Assembly (NCBI GenBank): GCA_032622095.1
Contig: CP136061.1
Span: 1 to 64,000 of the forward strand
DNA: 64,000 nt
Direction: 5' to 3'
Source: Siphonodentalium dalli
Lineage: Eukaryota; Mollusca; Scaphopoda; Gadilida; Siphonodentaliidae
In this document: piece after piece, positions 10,901 to 23,948 of the stretch
How the letters are laid out: every line of letters begins with the position of its first letter
Position numbering within the stretch: the stretch's first letter is position 1
Position numbers and translations under genes: made by a program
The notes under the pieces: generated by a model
What the model was told of the DNA's origin: nothing
The model's input: only the letters and a program-made list of their open reading frames with translations
Database searches by the model: none

Positions 10901-13900
10901 CCTTTATGTGAACAATTGGTGTTTTCAGAACTCCGAAAATATAAGGAGTACAGCACTGAAATTTGGTCGATACATACATCTTGATATCCACTGAATCATG
11001 AGCACATCAAAAACTCTGTCCGTCTTTCCTCTCCAGAGTTATCTCCCATATATATGTCAACCTCGAAATGTTCTGATCGCCTGTTCTCACATAGCAAGAA
11101 AGATAGCTGGATTTAGTTTCTATGGTAGTGCTGGCCGTTGTCAATATACTTCACAAAAATAATTTGGACAGGGTCGGACTTACATTTTTTGGTTAGGGTG
11201 GGGGCGAAATTTTCGCAATTTTATTTTTGCGATGATTTCAACCATTTTTACTACCATGTATCTTTAGGACGTACTAATGATCCTCCTGAAAGAATTTTGT
11301 AAATCGGTTGAGAAATGTCCAAGTTACAGACCATCGAATATTGTATTCATACATTGGCTGAGGAGAAAGTGGTTGTGAGCACAACTCCTCCTAGACGACG
11401 CACATGAGCAGGATTTGGTTTATGTGAGCGTGTTATTCATAGAGAGAAGACGAACTGGTGCAATTTTTACCAAGATCCAAAAATATTTGTCCCTATTAGG
11501 AAGGGGGGCAAAAATTGTCATTTTTTATCGTCTCAGATTCGAACCAAAATTGTTGTGAAGTATCTATAGGACGTTCTGAGAGTACTCAAGAAAGAATTTT
11601 GTAAATCGGTTGAAAAATGTAGAAATGTTGGCCCATTAATTCTTATCAAGTTTACAGAAGATGCACTATGGATTTAAATTCCTACAACCAATCGTCACTG
11701 TTTTGGTGTCATTCGATGGGGAATTGCTAGTACTTCTAAACGATTACCTATTTGCCGTATTATGTCGATGGAAGCCAGAGATAATCGAAATGTATATACT
11801 GAACAGCATACATATAGGCCTACATAGTAGAATATCGCCACAATATCTTACTAAAACCCTACTATATAATAAAGGGGCATCAATTGCGAACACAATCACG
11901 CAAAAATTAGCTCGATATCCCGAAAATTGGCCGAGATATGGTGACTTTTCTACCCGCGTCACCTAATTCCGAGGTATGGGTGGGGGTCACACCAGAAGGT
12001 TCCAACTGAACACAGAAATGTCAAGAAACCGTACTATGGACATAACAATCAATTCCGCGCGATTCCCTAATTATACTTCCATGTTTTACATGGAAGTATA
12101 TTGTTTTTGTGATTTTTATTTTTCTCTATTATTATTATTCTTTATTCTTCTTAGCAATTTTATAATGAGCATAGCTCAGTCAATACAAGAGTTAGAAAGC
12201 TAAAACTTTGTATGTATATATATGTATACAAACTCTAGTGCTTAGGCCTATTGAGAATCATGTCCTCGCTTGATTTGCAGAGTTATCTCCCTTTATGTGA
12301 ACAATTGGTGTTTTCAGAACTCCGAAAATATAAGGAGTACAGCACTGAAATTTGGTCGATACATACATCTTGATATCCACTGAATCATGAGCACATCAAA
12401 AACTCTGTCCGTCTTTCCTCTCCAGAGTTATCTCCCATATATATGTCAACCTCGAAATGTTCTGATCGCCTGTTCTCACATAGCAAGAAAGATAGCTGGA
12501 TTTAGTTTCTATGGTAGTGCTGGCCGTTGTCAATATACTTCACAAAAATAATTTGGACAGGGTCGGACTTACATTTTTTGGTTAGGGTGGGGGCGAAATT
12601 TTCGCAATTTTATTTTTGCGATGATTTCAACCATTTTTACTACCATGTATCTTTAGGACGTACTAATGATCCTCCTGAAAGAATTTTGTAAATCGGTTGA
12701 GAAATGTCCAAGTTACAGACCATCGAATATTGTATTCATACATTGGCTGAGGAGAAAGTGGTTGTGAGCACAACTCCTCCTAGACGACGCACATGAGCAG
12801 GATTTGGTTTATGTGAGCGTGTTATTCATAGAGAGAAGACGAACTGGTGCAATTTTTACCAAGATCCAAAAATATTTGTCCCTATTAGGAAGGGGGGCAA
12901 AAATTGTCATTTTTTATCGTCTCAGATTCGAACCAAAATTGTTGTGAAGTATCTATAGGACGTTCTGAGAGTACTCAAGAAAGAATTTTGTAAATCGGTT
13001 GAAAAATGTAGAAATGTTGGCCCATTAATTCTTATCAAGTTTACAGAAGATGCACTATGGATTTAAATTCCTACAACCAATCGTCACTGTTTTGGTGTCA
13101 TTCGATGGGGAATTGCTAGTACTTCTAAACGATTACCTATTTGCCGTATTATGTCGATGGAAGCCAGAGATAATCGAAATGTATATACTGAACAGCATAC
13201 ATATAGGCCTACATAGTAGAATATCGCCACAATATCTTACTAAAACCCTACTATATAATAAAGGGGCATCAATTGCGAACACAATCACGCAAAAATTAGC
13301 TCGATATCCCGAAAATTGGCCGAGATATGGTGACTTTTCTACCCGCGTCACCTAATTCCGAGGTATGGGTGGGGGTCACACCAGAAGGTTCCAACTGAAC
13401 ACAGAAATGTCAAGAAACCGTACTATGGACATAACAATCAATTCCGCGCGATTCCCTAATTATACTTCCATGTTTTACATGGAAGTATATTGTTTTTGTG
13501 ATTTTTATTTTTCTCTATTATTATTATTCTTTATTCTTCTTAGCAATTTTATAATGAGCATAGCTCAGTCAATACAAGAGTTAGAAAGCTAAAACTTTGT
13601 ATGTATATATATGTATACAAACTCTAGTGCTTAGGCCTATTGAGAATCATGTCCTCGCTTGATTTGCAGAGTTATCTCCCTTTATGTGAACAATTGGTGT
13701 TTTCAGAACTCCGAAAATATAAGGAGTACAGCACTGAAATTTGGTCGATACATACATCTTGATATCCACTGAATCATGAGCACATCAAAAACTCTGTCCG
13801 TCTTTCCTCTCCAGAGTTATCTCCCATATATATGTCAACCTCGAAATGTTCTGATCGCCTGTTCTCACATAGCAAGAAAGATAGCTGGATTTAGTTTCTA

Positions 13901-16239
13901 TGGTAGTGCTGGCCGTTGTCAATATACTTCACAAAAATAATTTGGACAGGGTCGGACTTACATTTTTTGGTTAGGGTGGGGGCGAAATTTTCGCAATTTT
14001 ATTTTTGCGATGATTTCAACCATTTTTACTACCATGTATCTTTAGGACGTACTAATGATCCTCCTGAAAGAATTTTGTAAATCGGTTGAGAAATGTCCAA
14101 GTTACAGACCATCGAATATTGTATTCATACATTGGCTGAGGAGAAAGTGGTTGTGAGCACAACTCCTCCTAGACGACGCACATGAGCAGGATTTGGTTTA
14201 TGTGAGCGTGTTATTCATAGAGAGAAGACGAACTGGTGCAATTTTTACCAAGATCCAAAAATATTTGTCCCTATTAGGAAGGGGGGCAAAAATTGTCATT
14301 TTTTATCGTCTCAGATTCGAACCAAAATTGTTGTGAAGTATCTATAGGACGTTCTGAGAGTACTCAAGAAAGAATTTTGTAAATCGGTTGAAAAATGTAG
14401 AAATGTTGGCCCATTAATTCTTATCAAGTTTACAGAAGATGCACTATGGATTTAAATTCCTACAACCAATCGTCACTGTTTTGGTGTCATTCGATGGGGA
14501 ATTGCTAGTACTTCTAAACGATTACCTATTTGCCGTATTATGTCGATGGAAGCCAGAGATAATCGAAATGTATATACTGAACAGCATACATATAGGCCTA
14601 CATAGTAGAATATCGCCACAATATCTTACTAAAACCCTACTATATAATAAAGGGGCATCAATTGCGAACACAATCACGCAAAAATTAGCTCGATATCCCG
14701 AAAATTGGCCGAGATATGGTGACTTTTCTACCCGCGTCACCTAATTCCGAGGTATGGGTGGGGGTCACACCAGAAGGTTCCAACTGAACACAGAAATGTC
14801 AAGAAACCGTACTATGGACATAACAATCAATTCCGCGCGATTCCCTAATTATACTTCCATGTTTTACATGGAAGTATATTGTTTTTGTGATTTTTATTTT
14901 TCTCTATTATTATTATTCTTTATTCTTCTTAGCAATTTTATAATGAGCATAGCTCAGTCAATACAAGAGTTAGAAAGCTAAAACTTTGTATGTATATATA
15001 TGTATACAAACTCTAGTGCTTAGGCCTATTGAGAATCATGTCCTCGCTTGATTTGCAGAGTTATCTCCCTTTATGTGAACAATTGGTGTTTTCAGAACTC
15101 CGAAAATATAAGGAGTACAGCACTGAAATTTGGTCGATACATACATCTTGATATCCACTGAATCATGAGCACATCAAAAACTCTGTCCGTCTTTCCTCTC
15201 CAGAGTTATCTCCCATATATATGTCAACCTCGAAATGTTCTGATCGCCTGTTCTCACATAGCAAGAAAGATAGCTGGATTTAGTTTCTATGGTAGTGCTG
15301 GCCGTTGTCAATATACTTCACAAAAATAATTTGGACAGGGTCGGACTTACATTTTTTGGTTAGGGTGGGGGCGAAATTTTCGCAATTTTATTTTTGCGAT
15401 GATTTCAACCATTTTTACTACCATGTATCTTTAGGACGTACTAATGATCCTCCTGAAAGAATTTTGTAAATCGGTTGAGAAATGTCCAAGTTACAGACCA
15501 TCGAATATTGTATTCATACATTGGCTGAGGAGAAAGTGGTTGTGAGCACAACTCCTCCTAGACGACGCACATGAGCAGGATTTGGTTTATGTGAGCGTGT
15601 TATTCATAGAGAGAAGACGAACTGGTGCAATTTTTACCAAGATCCAAAAATATTTGTCCCTATTAGGAAGGGGGGCAAAAATTGTCATTTTTTATCGTCT
15701 CAGATTCGAACCAAAATTGTTGTGAAGTATCTATAGGACGTTCTGAGAGTACTCAAGAAAGAATTTTGTAAATCGGTTGAAAAATGTAGAAATGTTGGCC
15801 CATTAATTCTTATCAAGTTTACAGAAGATGCACTATGGATTTAAATTCCTACAACCAATCGTCACTGTTTTGGTGTCATTCGATGGGGAATTGCTAGTAC
15901 TTCTAAACGATTACCTATTTGCCGTATTATGTCGATGGAAGCCAGAGATAATCGAAATGTATATACTGAACAGCATACATATAGGCCTACATAGTAGAAT
16001 ATCGCCACAATATCTTACTAAAACCCTACTATATAATAAAGGGGCATCAATTGCGAACACAATCACGCAAAAATTAGCTCGATATCCCGAAAATTGGCCG
16101 AGATATGGTGACTTTTCTACCCGCGTCACCTAATTCCGAGGTATGGGTGGGGGTCACACCAGAAGGTTCCAACTGAACACAGAAATGTCAAGAAACCGTA
16201 CTATGGACATAACAATCAATTCCGCGCGATTCCCTAATT
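7906..16239 (+). repeat. Tandem array of six B units (6 x 1389 bp)
   Basis: Unit starts (ATACTTCC) are at 7906, 9295, 10684, 12073, 13462 and 14851, with a constant period of 1389. The junction is CGATTCCCTAATT/ATACTTCC. Units look identical where I compared them. Frames repeated in every unit (101, 75 and 72 residues on both strands) are mutually overlapping and unrecognised, so I leave them unannotated as genes. Confidence 0.92.
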
Positions 16240-16898
16240 ATACTTCCATGTTTTACATGGAAGTATATTGTTTTTGTGATTTTTATTTTTCTCTATTATT
16301 ATTATTCTTTATTCTTCTTAGCAATTTTATAATGAGCATAGCTCAGTCAATACAAGAGTTAGAAAGCTAAAACTTTGTATGTATATATATGTATACAAAC
16401 TCTAGTGCTTAGGCCTATTGAGAATCATGTCCTCGCTTGATTTGCAGAGTTATCTCCCTTTATGTGAACAATTGGTGTTTTCAGAACTCCGAAAATATAA
16501 GGAGTACAGCACTGAAATTTGGTCGATACATACATCTTGATATCCACTGAATCATGAGCACATCAAAAACTCTGTCCGTCTTTCCTCTCCAGAGTTATCT
16601 CCCATATATATGTCAACCTCGAAATGTTCTGATCGCCTGTTCTCACATAGCAAGAAAGATAGCTGGATTTAGTTTCTATGGTAGTGCTGGCCGTTGTCAA
16701 TATACTTCACAAAAATAATTTGGACAGGGTCGGACTTACATTTTTTGGTTAGGGTGGGGGCGAAATTTTCGCAATTTTATTTTTGCGATGATTTCAACCA
16801 TTTTTACTACCATGTATCTTTAGGACGTACTAATGATCCTCCTGAAAGAATTTTGTAAATCGGTTGAGAAATGTCCAAGTTACAGACCATCGAATATT
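16240..16898 (+). repeat. B unit, partial last copy (659 bp)
   Basis: It follows the B unit to GACCATCGAATATT and then switches to ATATAATTTGGCTAATGAAGG, the same switch point and tail start as in D. Confidence 0.85.
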
Positions 16899-17053
16899 AT
16901 ATAATTTGGCTAATGAAGGAGCATGGGAGAGGGTGAGACCATATCGGGGAGGCGACGAGACCATGCCTGGTGGTGATACCATGTCGGGGTGGTGAGACCA
17001 GGCCGAGGGTGGTGAGACCAGGCTGACCGGTGGCGGATGTAAACGTCAGATTT

Positions 17054-17087
<34 letters not shown>
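16899..17087 (+). repeat. 19-22-bp minisatellite and internal poly(A)31 in the B tail
   Basis: GAGACC or GATACC recurs at 16935, 16957, 16975, 16994 and 17014 in a GGTGGT-rich context. The sequence GGTGGCGGATGTAAACG and then 31 A residues (17057-17087) follow. Confidence 0.75.
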
Positions 17088-17088
<1 letters not shown>

Positions 17089-18510
17089 AAGTCCAGCGGA
17101 ATAATATTTTTATTGCGTGCTCCAGATGGGAAGAGTGATTCGGACCGGAATATACCATTTATCAGTTTTTTGTCCCAACCGTTACCGATCTACAGCATGG
17201 ACAAGAAAATGACATATTTTTGGCGCCAATTCCAATGGGCTAATTGATGAGCAAGGTTAATGCAGGAGCGGATATACTGGTATCTCATAGGTAGGCCCCC
17301 GAAGTTTGATAGCTCTACTATAACAGAAACCTGCCCAACAGCGAGCGAGGTTCGGTGGGTTCAGACTTTTTGCAAATTCCAACAAAAATCAAAGGGGGGA
17401 AATTGTCTAAAAAATGAATCATCGAGCTAAAAAAATTCTGAGTAGTGCATATGATAGATAGTATCCAAGCGCAACTTATTGATGTCTGCTTAATTTGCGC
17501 TAAGGTCGAATGTTTACTCGTAGCGAGGCTTTATAATGTAAATAAGTTTTGTTAAGTGCTGTATCACTAACCTATTTTTCTCGCCAAATCCGACCGGGTT
17601 AATGAAGGAGCGAGCTAATGCAGGAGTAGGTACGTCGATATACTTCTGATAATATCCGAAAGTTTGACCGCTCTACTATCAAAGCAACCTGACCAACGGA
17701 GAGCTCGTGTTCAGGTGGGTTCAAATTGGCAAATTCCAACAAAAACCAAAAGTTGAAAAATACTTCAAAATATCAAATACGGAGTTACAATTTTGCTGAT
17801 GAGCGGGTGTGATAGGGGGTATCAACGCCCAACTCTGATGCAATTGCTTAAGTTTCAGAGCAAGGGGTTTACTAGCGGCGACGCGATAGAGCGTAATACG
17901 CACTACATGCAGATGAACACAGCCTGCCATAGATATATGGCCAAACTCGAAATTCTTCAATATTCCCGTCAAATTCAAACAGGCTAATGAAGGAGCGAGT
18001 GAAATGCGCTAGCAGGTACATCGGTATACAATAGATACATCCTGTAAGTTTGACTGTCGTTGTTTAAAAGCAATCCGTTTAACAGAGAGCTTGCATCGGT
18101 GTGGGTCGAGGCTTTCGGCAAATTCCGTGACATGTTCTAACTTTTAAAATAAATGCGCAATGAGTTAATCAGGATTAAGTGCCCGATATTACATGCATTC
18201 ACATGTTAATAGGAAAATACCACCGGATGACTGTATACACTAGGACATTTATTAATATTAATATAATGCAGGGACAGGTACGTCGGTATACTGTCAGATT
18301 GCCCGCAAATTTTGACCGCTCTGCTATAAAAGCAACCTGCCCAACGGAGAGCTCGGTTAGGGATGGTTCACACGTTTTGAAAAATTCCACCGAAACTAAA
18401 TGGGAGGGGGGTGGAACTCGAATCCAGATAATGCAAAATTGACGAGTGGGTGTGATGGGTAGTATCTATGTGCAACTTTAGGGCGATTTTCTAAGTTTTT
18501 GAGCGAACGA
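17088..18510 (+). repeat. Degenerate ~360-bp tandem repeats in the B tail
   Basis: TAATGAAGGAGCGAG-type phrases lie near 17240, 17598 and 17983, spacing 358 and 385. A further partial copy with CAGGTACGTCGGTATAC and CAACCTGCCCAACGGAGAGC lies near 18270-18360. Homologous to 4099-5330. Confidence 0.7.
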
Positions 18511-18876
18511 CAATAGAATGTTGCACGGCCGTAGCATTATATTAATGATATATATCTTAAGACTTTCATGGCTTACAGTGGTATGTAGTATTTCGCTTAT
18601 GTAGTGTGAGAGTGTTTGTTATAAATTAGCCGCCAGGGTTGTGGCGTATTGCATAATATTGGTATCATTATAACAATCGTAACAAGAGACTAAGGGCAGT
18701 AATCGCCACGACAGTTTTAACAATTAAATCCGCATATATCATTAATAATTACCAACAGGTCGAAATTCTGAACTTACAATCCATGTCTATGATCTTTTTC
18801 TCATTCATTTCTTTTAATTATTTAATATATAATTGCCATATAATATAAAGATTGTGTTCATTAAAAATTAAATATT
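18511..18876 (+). other. B tail, AT-rich unique stretch
   Basis: No gene, repeat or motif recognised. It separates the 360-bp repeats from the element's 3' end. Confidence 0.5.
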
Positions 18877-18922
18877 CCATGGAAGTATAAAATTTCTGGC
18901 ATTTCAGAAATTTAAATCCTAG
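18877..18922 (+). other. 3' terminus of element B: hairpin and CTAG
   Basis: CCATGGAAGTAT, then stem AAATTTCTG/CAGAAATTT (18890-18898 with 18905-18913, loop GCATTT), then CTAG (18919-18922) and host TT(ATT)7. Confidence 0.8.
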
Positions 18923-20456
18923 TTATTATTATTATTATTATTATTATACTGGACACTTTTGCAACCCTTATTACTCGAAAAGTACCAGGAGTAGCACACT
19001 AAAACTTGGTACGTATCTTGGGATCAAAGAGTTGTATGCCATCGTCGCATAACGAATATTGTCCGCGTTTTCCCCGAGGAGTTATCTCCCTTTATTTGAA
19101 AAAATGTCATTTTATTATCTCGGAAATTATAAGAAGCAGAGCATCGAAAATTAGACCGTATGCACATCTCGATATGCACTACTGCCCACGGGCATAAAAA
19201 CTTGGGTCCGCCCTTTCCCTGAAGAGTTACCGCCCATAGTTGGCAAACCTCTATTTTATTGTACTCTGTTGTCCTCCCGTATCATTCCAGATAACTGTAT
19301 TTGGTTTTTGTAGTCGTGTTGACCGTTGTCAGCTTAGTCCGAGGAAGAAAATTTGACAGGGTTGGACATATATTTTTACACTGGGGTGGGGGCAATATTT
19401 TCGCAATTTTTTTTTATTATTGACATTCATCTATTTAAGTATGTAGATTCCCTGAACGAAAACAAACCCATACCGGAAAGGATTTTTGTAATCCGAGAAG
19501 AAATGCAAGAGTTACGGGCCCTCAAAGTTTGCAAGTGTCGGTCCCATGTGCTTGTGACCCTATCTCCTCCGAAGATGTCGAACTTTGGATGTCGTCTGAT
19601 ATCCCAGTGCGTGCGGTCTGAAGAGAGCACGCGATGGGCCAAATTTTGCCAGTGTTGGTTCAGTGTTGTGGGTCAGGGGAGGGGTGGTCCGGGGTACCAA
19701 TTTTGTATTCTTCTCCGAATCGGATGAAACTTGGAATATAACATCCATACCGCCAACCGATCTAGAAACTGAAAGAATTTCGAAAATCCATTGAAAAATG
19801 TCAGAGTTGTGGGCCTTCAAACAATGCAAATTTGGCCCCATATGCTTGTGATCACATCTCCTCCGAAGATGTCAAACTTTGGATGTCAACTGATACGCCA
19901 ATGCGTGCGGTCTGAAGAGAGCACGCGATGAGCCAAATTTTGCCAGTGTCGGTTCAGTGTTGTGGGTCAGGGGAGGGGTGGTCCGGGGTACCAAAATTTA
20001 TTTCGTCTCCGAATCATATGAAACTTGATATATAACATATACCATACACGTTGATCATAAAACTGAAAACAGATTGTAAATCCGTTAAAAAATGGCGGAG
20101 ATTTGGGCCCTCAAACTTTGAATGTGGGCCCGTATTCTTTCCAATAAACAAAATGTTATTCGTCTCTGAATCAGACAAAATTTATAACAAATAATCAATG
20201 TAAGTAGCTGATCACAATACTCAAAACAATTTTTAAATCCATTGGAAAATAACGGAGTTACGGGCTCTCAAAATTCGCATTTTGGGCCGGGTTTGACTAT
20301 TTCCCAATCCCGTCACCCAATTTCGAGGCAGGGGTGGGGTCACTCCCAAACACTTGAGATCAACCCACACATGTTAAGGGAAAGATATAATCATCCTAAT
20401 TCATATTTTCCGTCCCTTAACTGCGATTTATTGAGCTCATGATTTGCCCTATTATT

Positions 20457-20659
20457 ATACTTCCATGGTGTAACCAAGGAAGTATATTGTTTTTCTACTG
20501 CGGCCGTTTTCTGTTTAATTGGAAATACTCAGAAACTAATGGGAGGAGGACCGCGAAATCTCTAGCGAATGTAGGCATCTAAGGTCTACTAAAAATAATG
20601 CTATCCGGATGTTGGTCCAATATATTTTGACAGAGTTATGGCCCTTTTTCGATTATTTT

Positions 20660-20694
<35 letters not shown>

Positions 20695-22202
20695 CTGGAC
20701 ACTTTTGCAACCCTTATTACTCGAAAAGTACCAGGAGTAGCACACTAAAACTTGGTACGTATCTTGGGATCAAAGAGTTGTATGCCATCGTCGCATAACG
20801 AATATTGTCCGCGTTTTCCCCGAGGAGTTATCTCCCTTTATTTGAAAAAATGTCATTTTATTATCTCGGAAATTATAAGAAGCAGAGCATCGAAAATTAG
20901 ACCGTATGCACATCTCGATATGCACTACTGCCCACGGGCATAAAAACTTGGGTCCGCCCTTTCCCTGAAGAGTTACCGCCCATAGTTGGCAAACCTCTAT
21001 TTTATTGTACTCTGTTGTCCTCCCGTATCATTCCAGATAACTGTATTTGGTTTTTGTAGTCGTGTTGACCGTTGTCAGCTTAGTCCGAGGAAGAAAATTT
21101 GACAGGGTTGGACATATATTTTTACACTGGGGTGGGGGCAATATTTTCGCAATTTTTTTTTATTATTGACATTCATCTATTTAAGTATGTAGATTCCCTG
21201 AACGAAAACAAACCCATACCGGAAAGGATTTTTGTAATCCGAGAAGAAATGCAAGAGTTACGGGCCCTCAAAGTTTGCAAGTGTCGGTCCCATGTGCTTG
21301 TGACCCTATCTCCTCCGAAGATGTCGAACTTTGGATGTCGTCTGATATCCCAGTGCGTGCGGTCTGAAGAGAGCACGCGATGGGCCAAATTTTGCCAGTG
21401 TTGGTTCAGTGTTGTGGGTCAGGGGAGGGGTGGTCCGGGGTACCAATTTTGTATTCTTCTCCGAATCGGATGAAACTTGGAATATAACATCCATACCGCC
21501 AACCGATCTAGAAACTGAAAGAATTTCGAAAATCCATTGAAAAATGTCAGAGTTGTGGGCCTTCAAACAATGCAAATTTGGCCCCATATGCTTGTGATCA
21601 CATCTCCTCCGAAGATGTCAAACTTTGGATGTCAACTGATACGCCAATGCGTGCGGTCTGAAGAGAGCACGCGATGAGCCAAATTTTGCCAGTGTCGGTT
21701 CAGTGTTGTGGGTCAGGGGAGGGGTGGTCCGGGGTACCAAAATTTATTTCGTCTCCGAATCATATGAAACTTGATATATAACATATACCATACACGTTGA
21801 TCATAAAACTGAAAACAGATTGTAAATCCGTTAAAAAATGGCGGAGATTTGGGCCCTCAAACTTTGAATGTGGGCCCGTATTCTTTCCAATAAACAAAAT
21901 GTTATTCGTCTCTGAATCAGACAAAATTTATAACAAATAATCAATGTAAGTAGCTGATCACAATACTCAAAACAATTTTTAAATCCATTGGAAAATAACG
22001 GAGTTACGGGCTCTCAAAATTCGCATTTTGGGCCGGGTTTGACTATTTCCCAATCCCGTCACCCAATTTCGAGGCAGGGGTGGGGTCACTCCCAAACACT
22101 TGAGATCAACCCACACATGTTAAGGGAAAGATATAATCATCCTAATTCATATTTTCCGTCCCTTAACTGCGATTTATTGAGCTCATGATTTGCCCTATTA
22201 TT
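20457..22202 (+). repeat. A unit, intact (1746 bp)
   Basis: An uninterrupted unit with (ATT)10 at 20662-20691, used as the reference for the empty insertion site. Confidence 0.93.
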
Positions 22203-22405
22203 ATACTTCCATGGTGTAACCAAGGAAGTATATTGTTTTTCTACTGCGGCCGTTTTCTGTTTAATTGGAAATACTCAGAAACTAATGGGAGGAGGACCGC
22301 GAAATCTCTAGCGAATGTAGGCATCTAAGGTCTACTAAAAATAATGCTATCCGGATGTTGGTCCAATATATTTTGACAGAGTTATGGCCCTTTTTCGATT
22401 ATTTT

Positions 22406-22440
<35 letters not shown>

Positions 22441-23948
22441 CTGGACACTTTTGCAACCCTTATTACTCGAAAAGTACCAGGAGTAGCACACTAAAACTTG
22501 GTACGTATCTTGGGATCAAAGAGTTGTATGCCATCGTCGCATAACGAATATTGTCCGCGTTTTCCCCGAGGAGTTATCTCCCTTTATTTGAAAAAATGTC
22601 ATTTTATTATCTCGGAAATTATAAGAAGCAGAGCATCGAAAATTAGACCGTATGCACATCTCGATATGCACTACTGCCCACGGGCATAAAAACTTGGGTC
22701 CGCCCTTTCCCTGAAGAGTTACCGCCCATAGTTGGCAAACCTCTATTTTATTGTACTCTGTTGTCCTCCCGTATCATTCCAGATAACTGTATTTGGTTTT
22801 TGTAGTCGTGTTGACCGTTGTCAGCTTAGTCCGAGGAAGAAAATTTGACAGGGTTGGACATATATTTTTACACTGGGGTGGGGGCAATATTTTCGCAATT
22901 TTTTTTTATTATTGACATTCATCTATTTAAGTATGTAGATTCCCTGAACGAAAACAAACCCATACCGGAAAGGATTTTTGTAATCCGAGAAGAAATGCAA
23001 GAGTTACGGGCCCTCAAAGTTTGCAAGTGTCGGTCCCATGTGCTTGTGACCCTATCTCCTCCGAAGATGTCGAACTTTGGATGTCGTCTGATATCCCAGT
23101 GCGTGCGGTCTGAAGAGAGCACGCGATGGGCCAAATTTTGCCAGTGTTGGTTCAGTGTTGTGGGTCAGGGGAGGGGTGGTCCGGGGTACCAATTTTGTAT
23201 TCTTCTCCGAATCGGATGAAACTTGGAATATAACATCCATACCGCCAACCGATCTAGAAACTGAAAGAATTTCGAAAATCCATTGAAAAATGTCAGAGTT
23301 GTGGGCCTTCAAACAATGCAAATTTGGCCCCATATGCTTGTGATCACATCTCCTCCGAAGATGTCAAACTTTGGATGTCAACTGATACGCCAATGCGTGC
23401 GGTCTGAAGAGAGCACGCGATGAGCCAAATTTTGCCAGTGTCGGTTCAGTGTTGTGGGTCAGGGGAGGGGTGGTCCGGGGTACCAAAATTTATTTCGTCT
23501 CCGAATCATATGAAACTTGATATATAACATATACCATACACGTTGATCATAAAACTGAAAACAGATTGTAAATCCGTTAAAAAATGGCGGAGATTTGGGC
23601 CCTCAAACTTTGAATGTGGGCCCGTATTCTTTCCAATAAACAAAATGTTATTCGTCTCTGAATCAGACAAAATTTATAACAAATAATCAATGTAAGTAGC
23701 TGATCACAATACTCAAAACAATTTTTAAATCCATTGGAAAATAACGGAGTTACGGGCTCTCAAAATTCGCATTTTGGGCCGGGTTTGACTATTTCCCAAT
23801 CCCGTCACCCAATTTCGAGGCAGGGGTGGGGTCACTCCCAAACACTTGAGATCAACCCACACATGTTAAGGGAAAGATATAATCATCCTAATTCATATTT
23901 TCCGTCCCTTAACTGCGATTTATTGAGCTCATGATTTGCCCTATTATT
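22203..23948 (+). repeat. A unit, intact (1746 bp)
   Basis: Same structure as the preceding unit, exact 1746-bp spacing. Confidence 0.93.

Larger units (their letters stand above)
7906..18922 (+). mobile_element. Nested Helentron-like element B with a six-unit array
   Basis: The element contains six full 1389-bp units, a 659-bp partial unit and a 2.0-kb tail ending in CCATGGAAGTAT (18877-18888), a hairpin and CTAG (18919-18922). It sits at the same site as D but at a different phase of the ATT tract (3 versus 6 repeats to the left), so it is an independent insertion. No replication protein is encoded. Confidence 0.7.
7692..20456 (+). repeat. A unit interrupted by insert B
   Basis: The unit is split after only (ATT)3 at 7897-7905 by the element at 7906-18922, and resumes with TT(ATT)7. 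Thus 3 + 7 again makes 10 ATT. The unit is 1746 bp without the insert. Confidence 0.9.

Noticed and set aside
7906-16239. CRISPR or prokaryotic repeat array
   Set aside because: Units are over 1 kb with no spacer structure, and the context is clearly eukaryotic.
1-18922. Hammerhead ribozyme or retrozyme monomers, prompted by the ~145-bp periodicity
   Set aside because: CTGATGA occurs (for example near 5671 and 58722, and CTGATGAG near 17794), but without the GAAA core and flanking stems. No complete hammerhead was found by eye on either strand.
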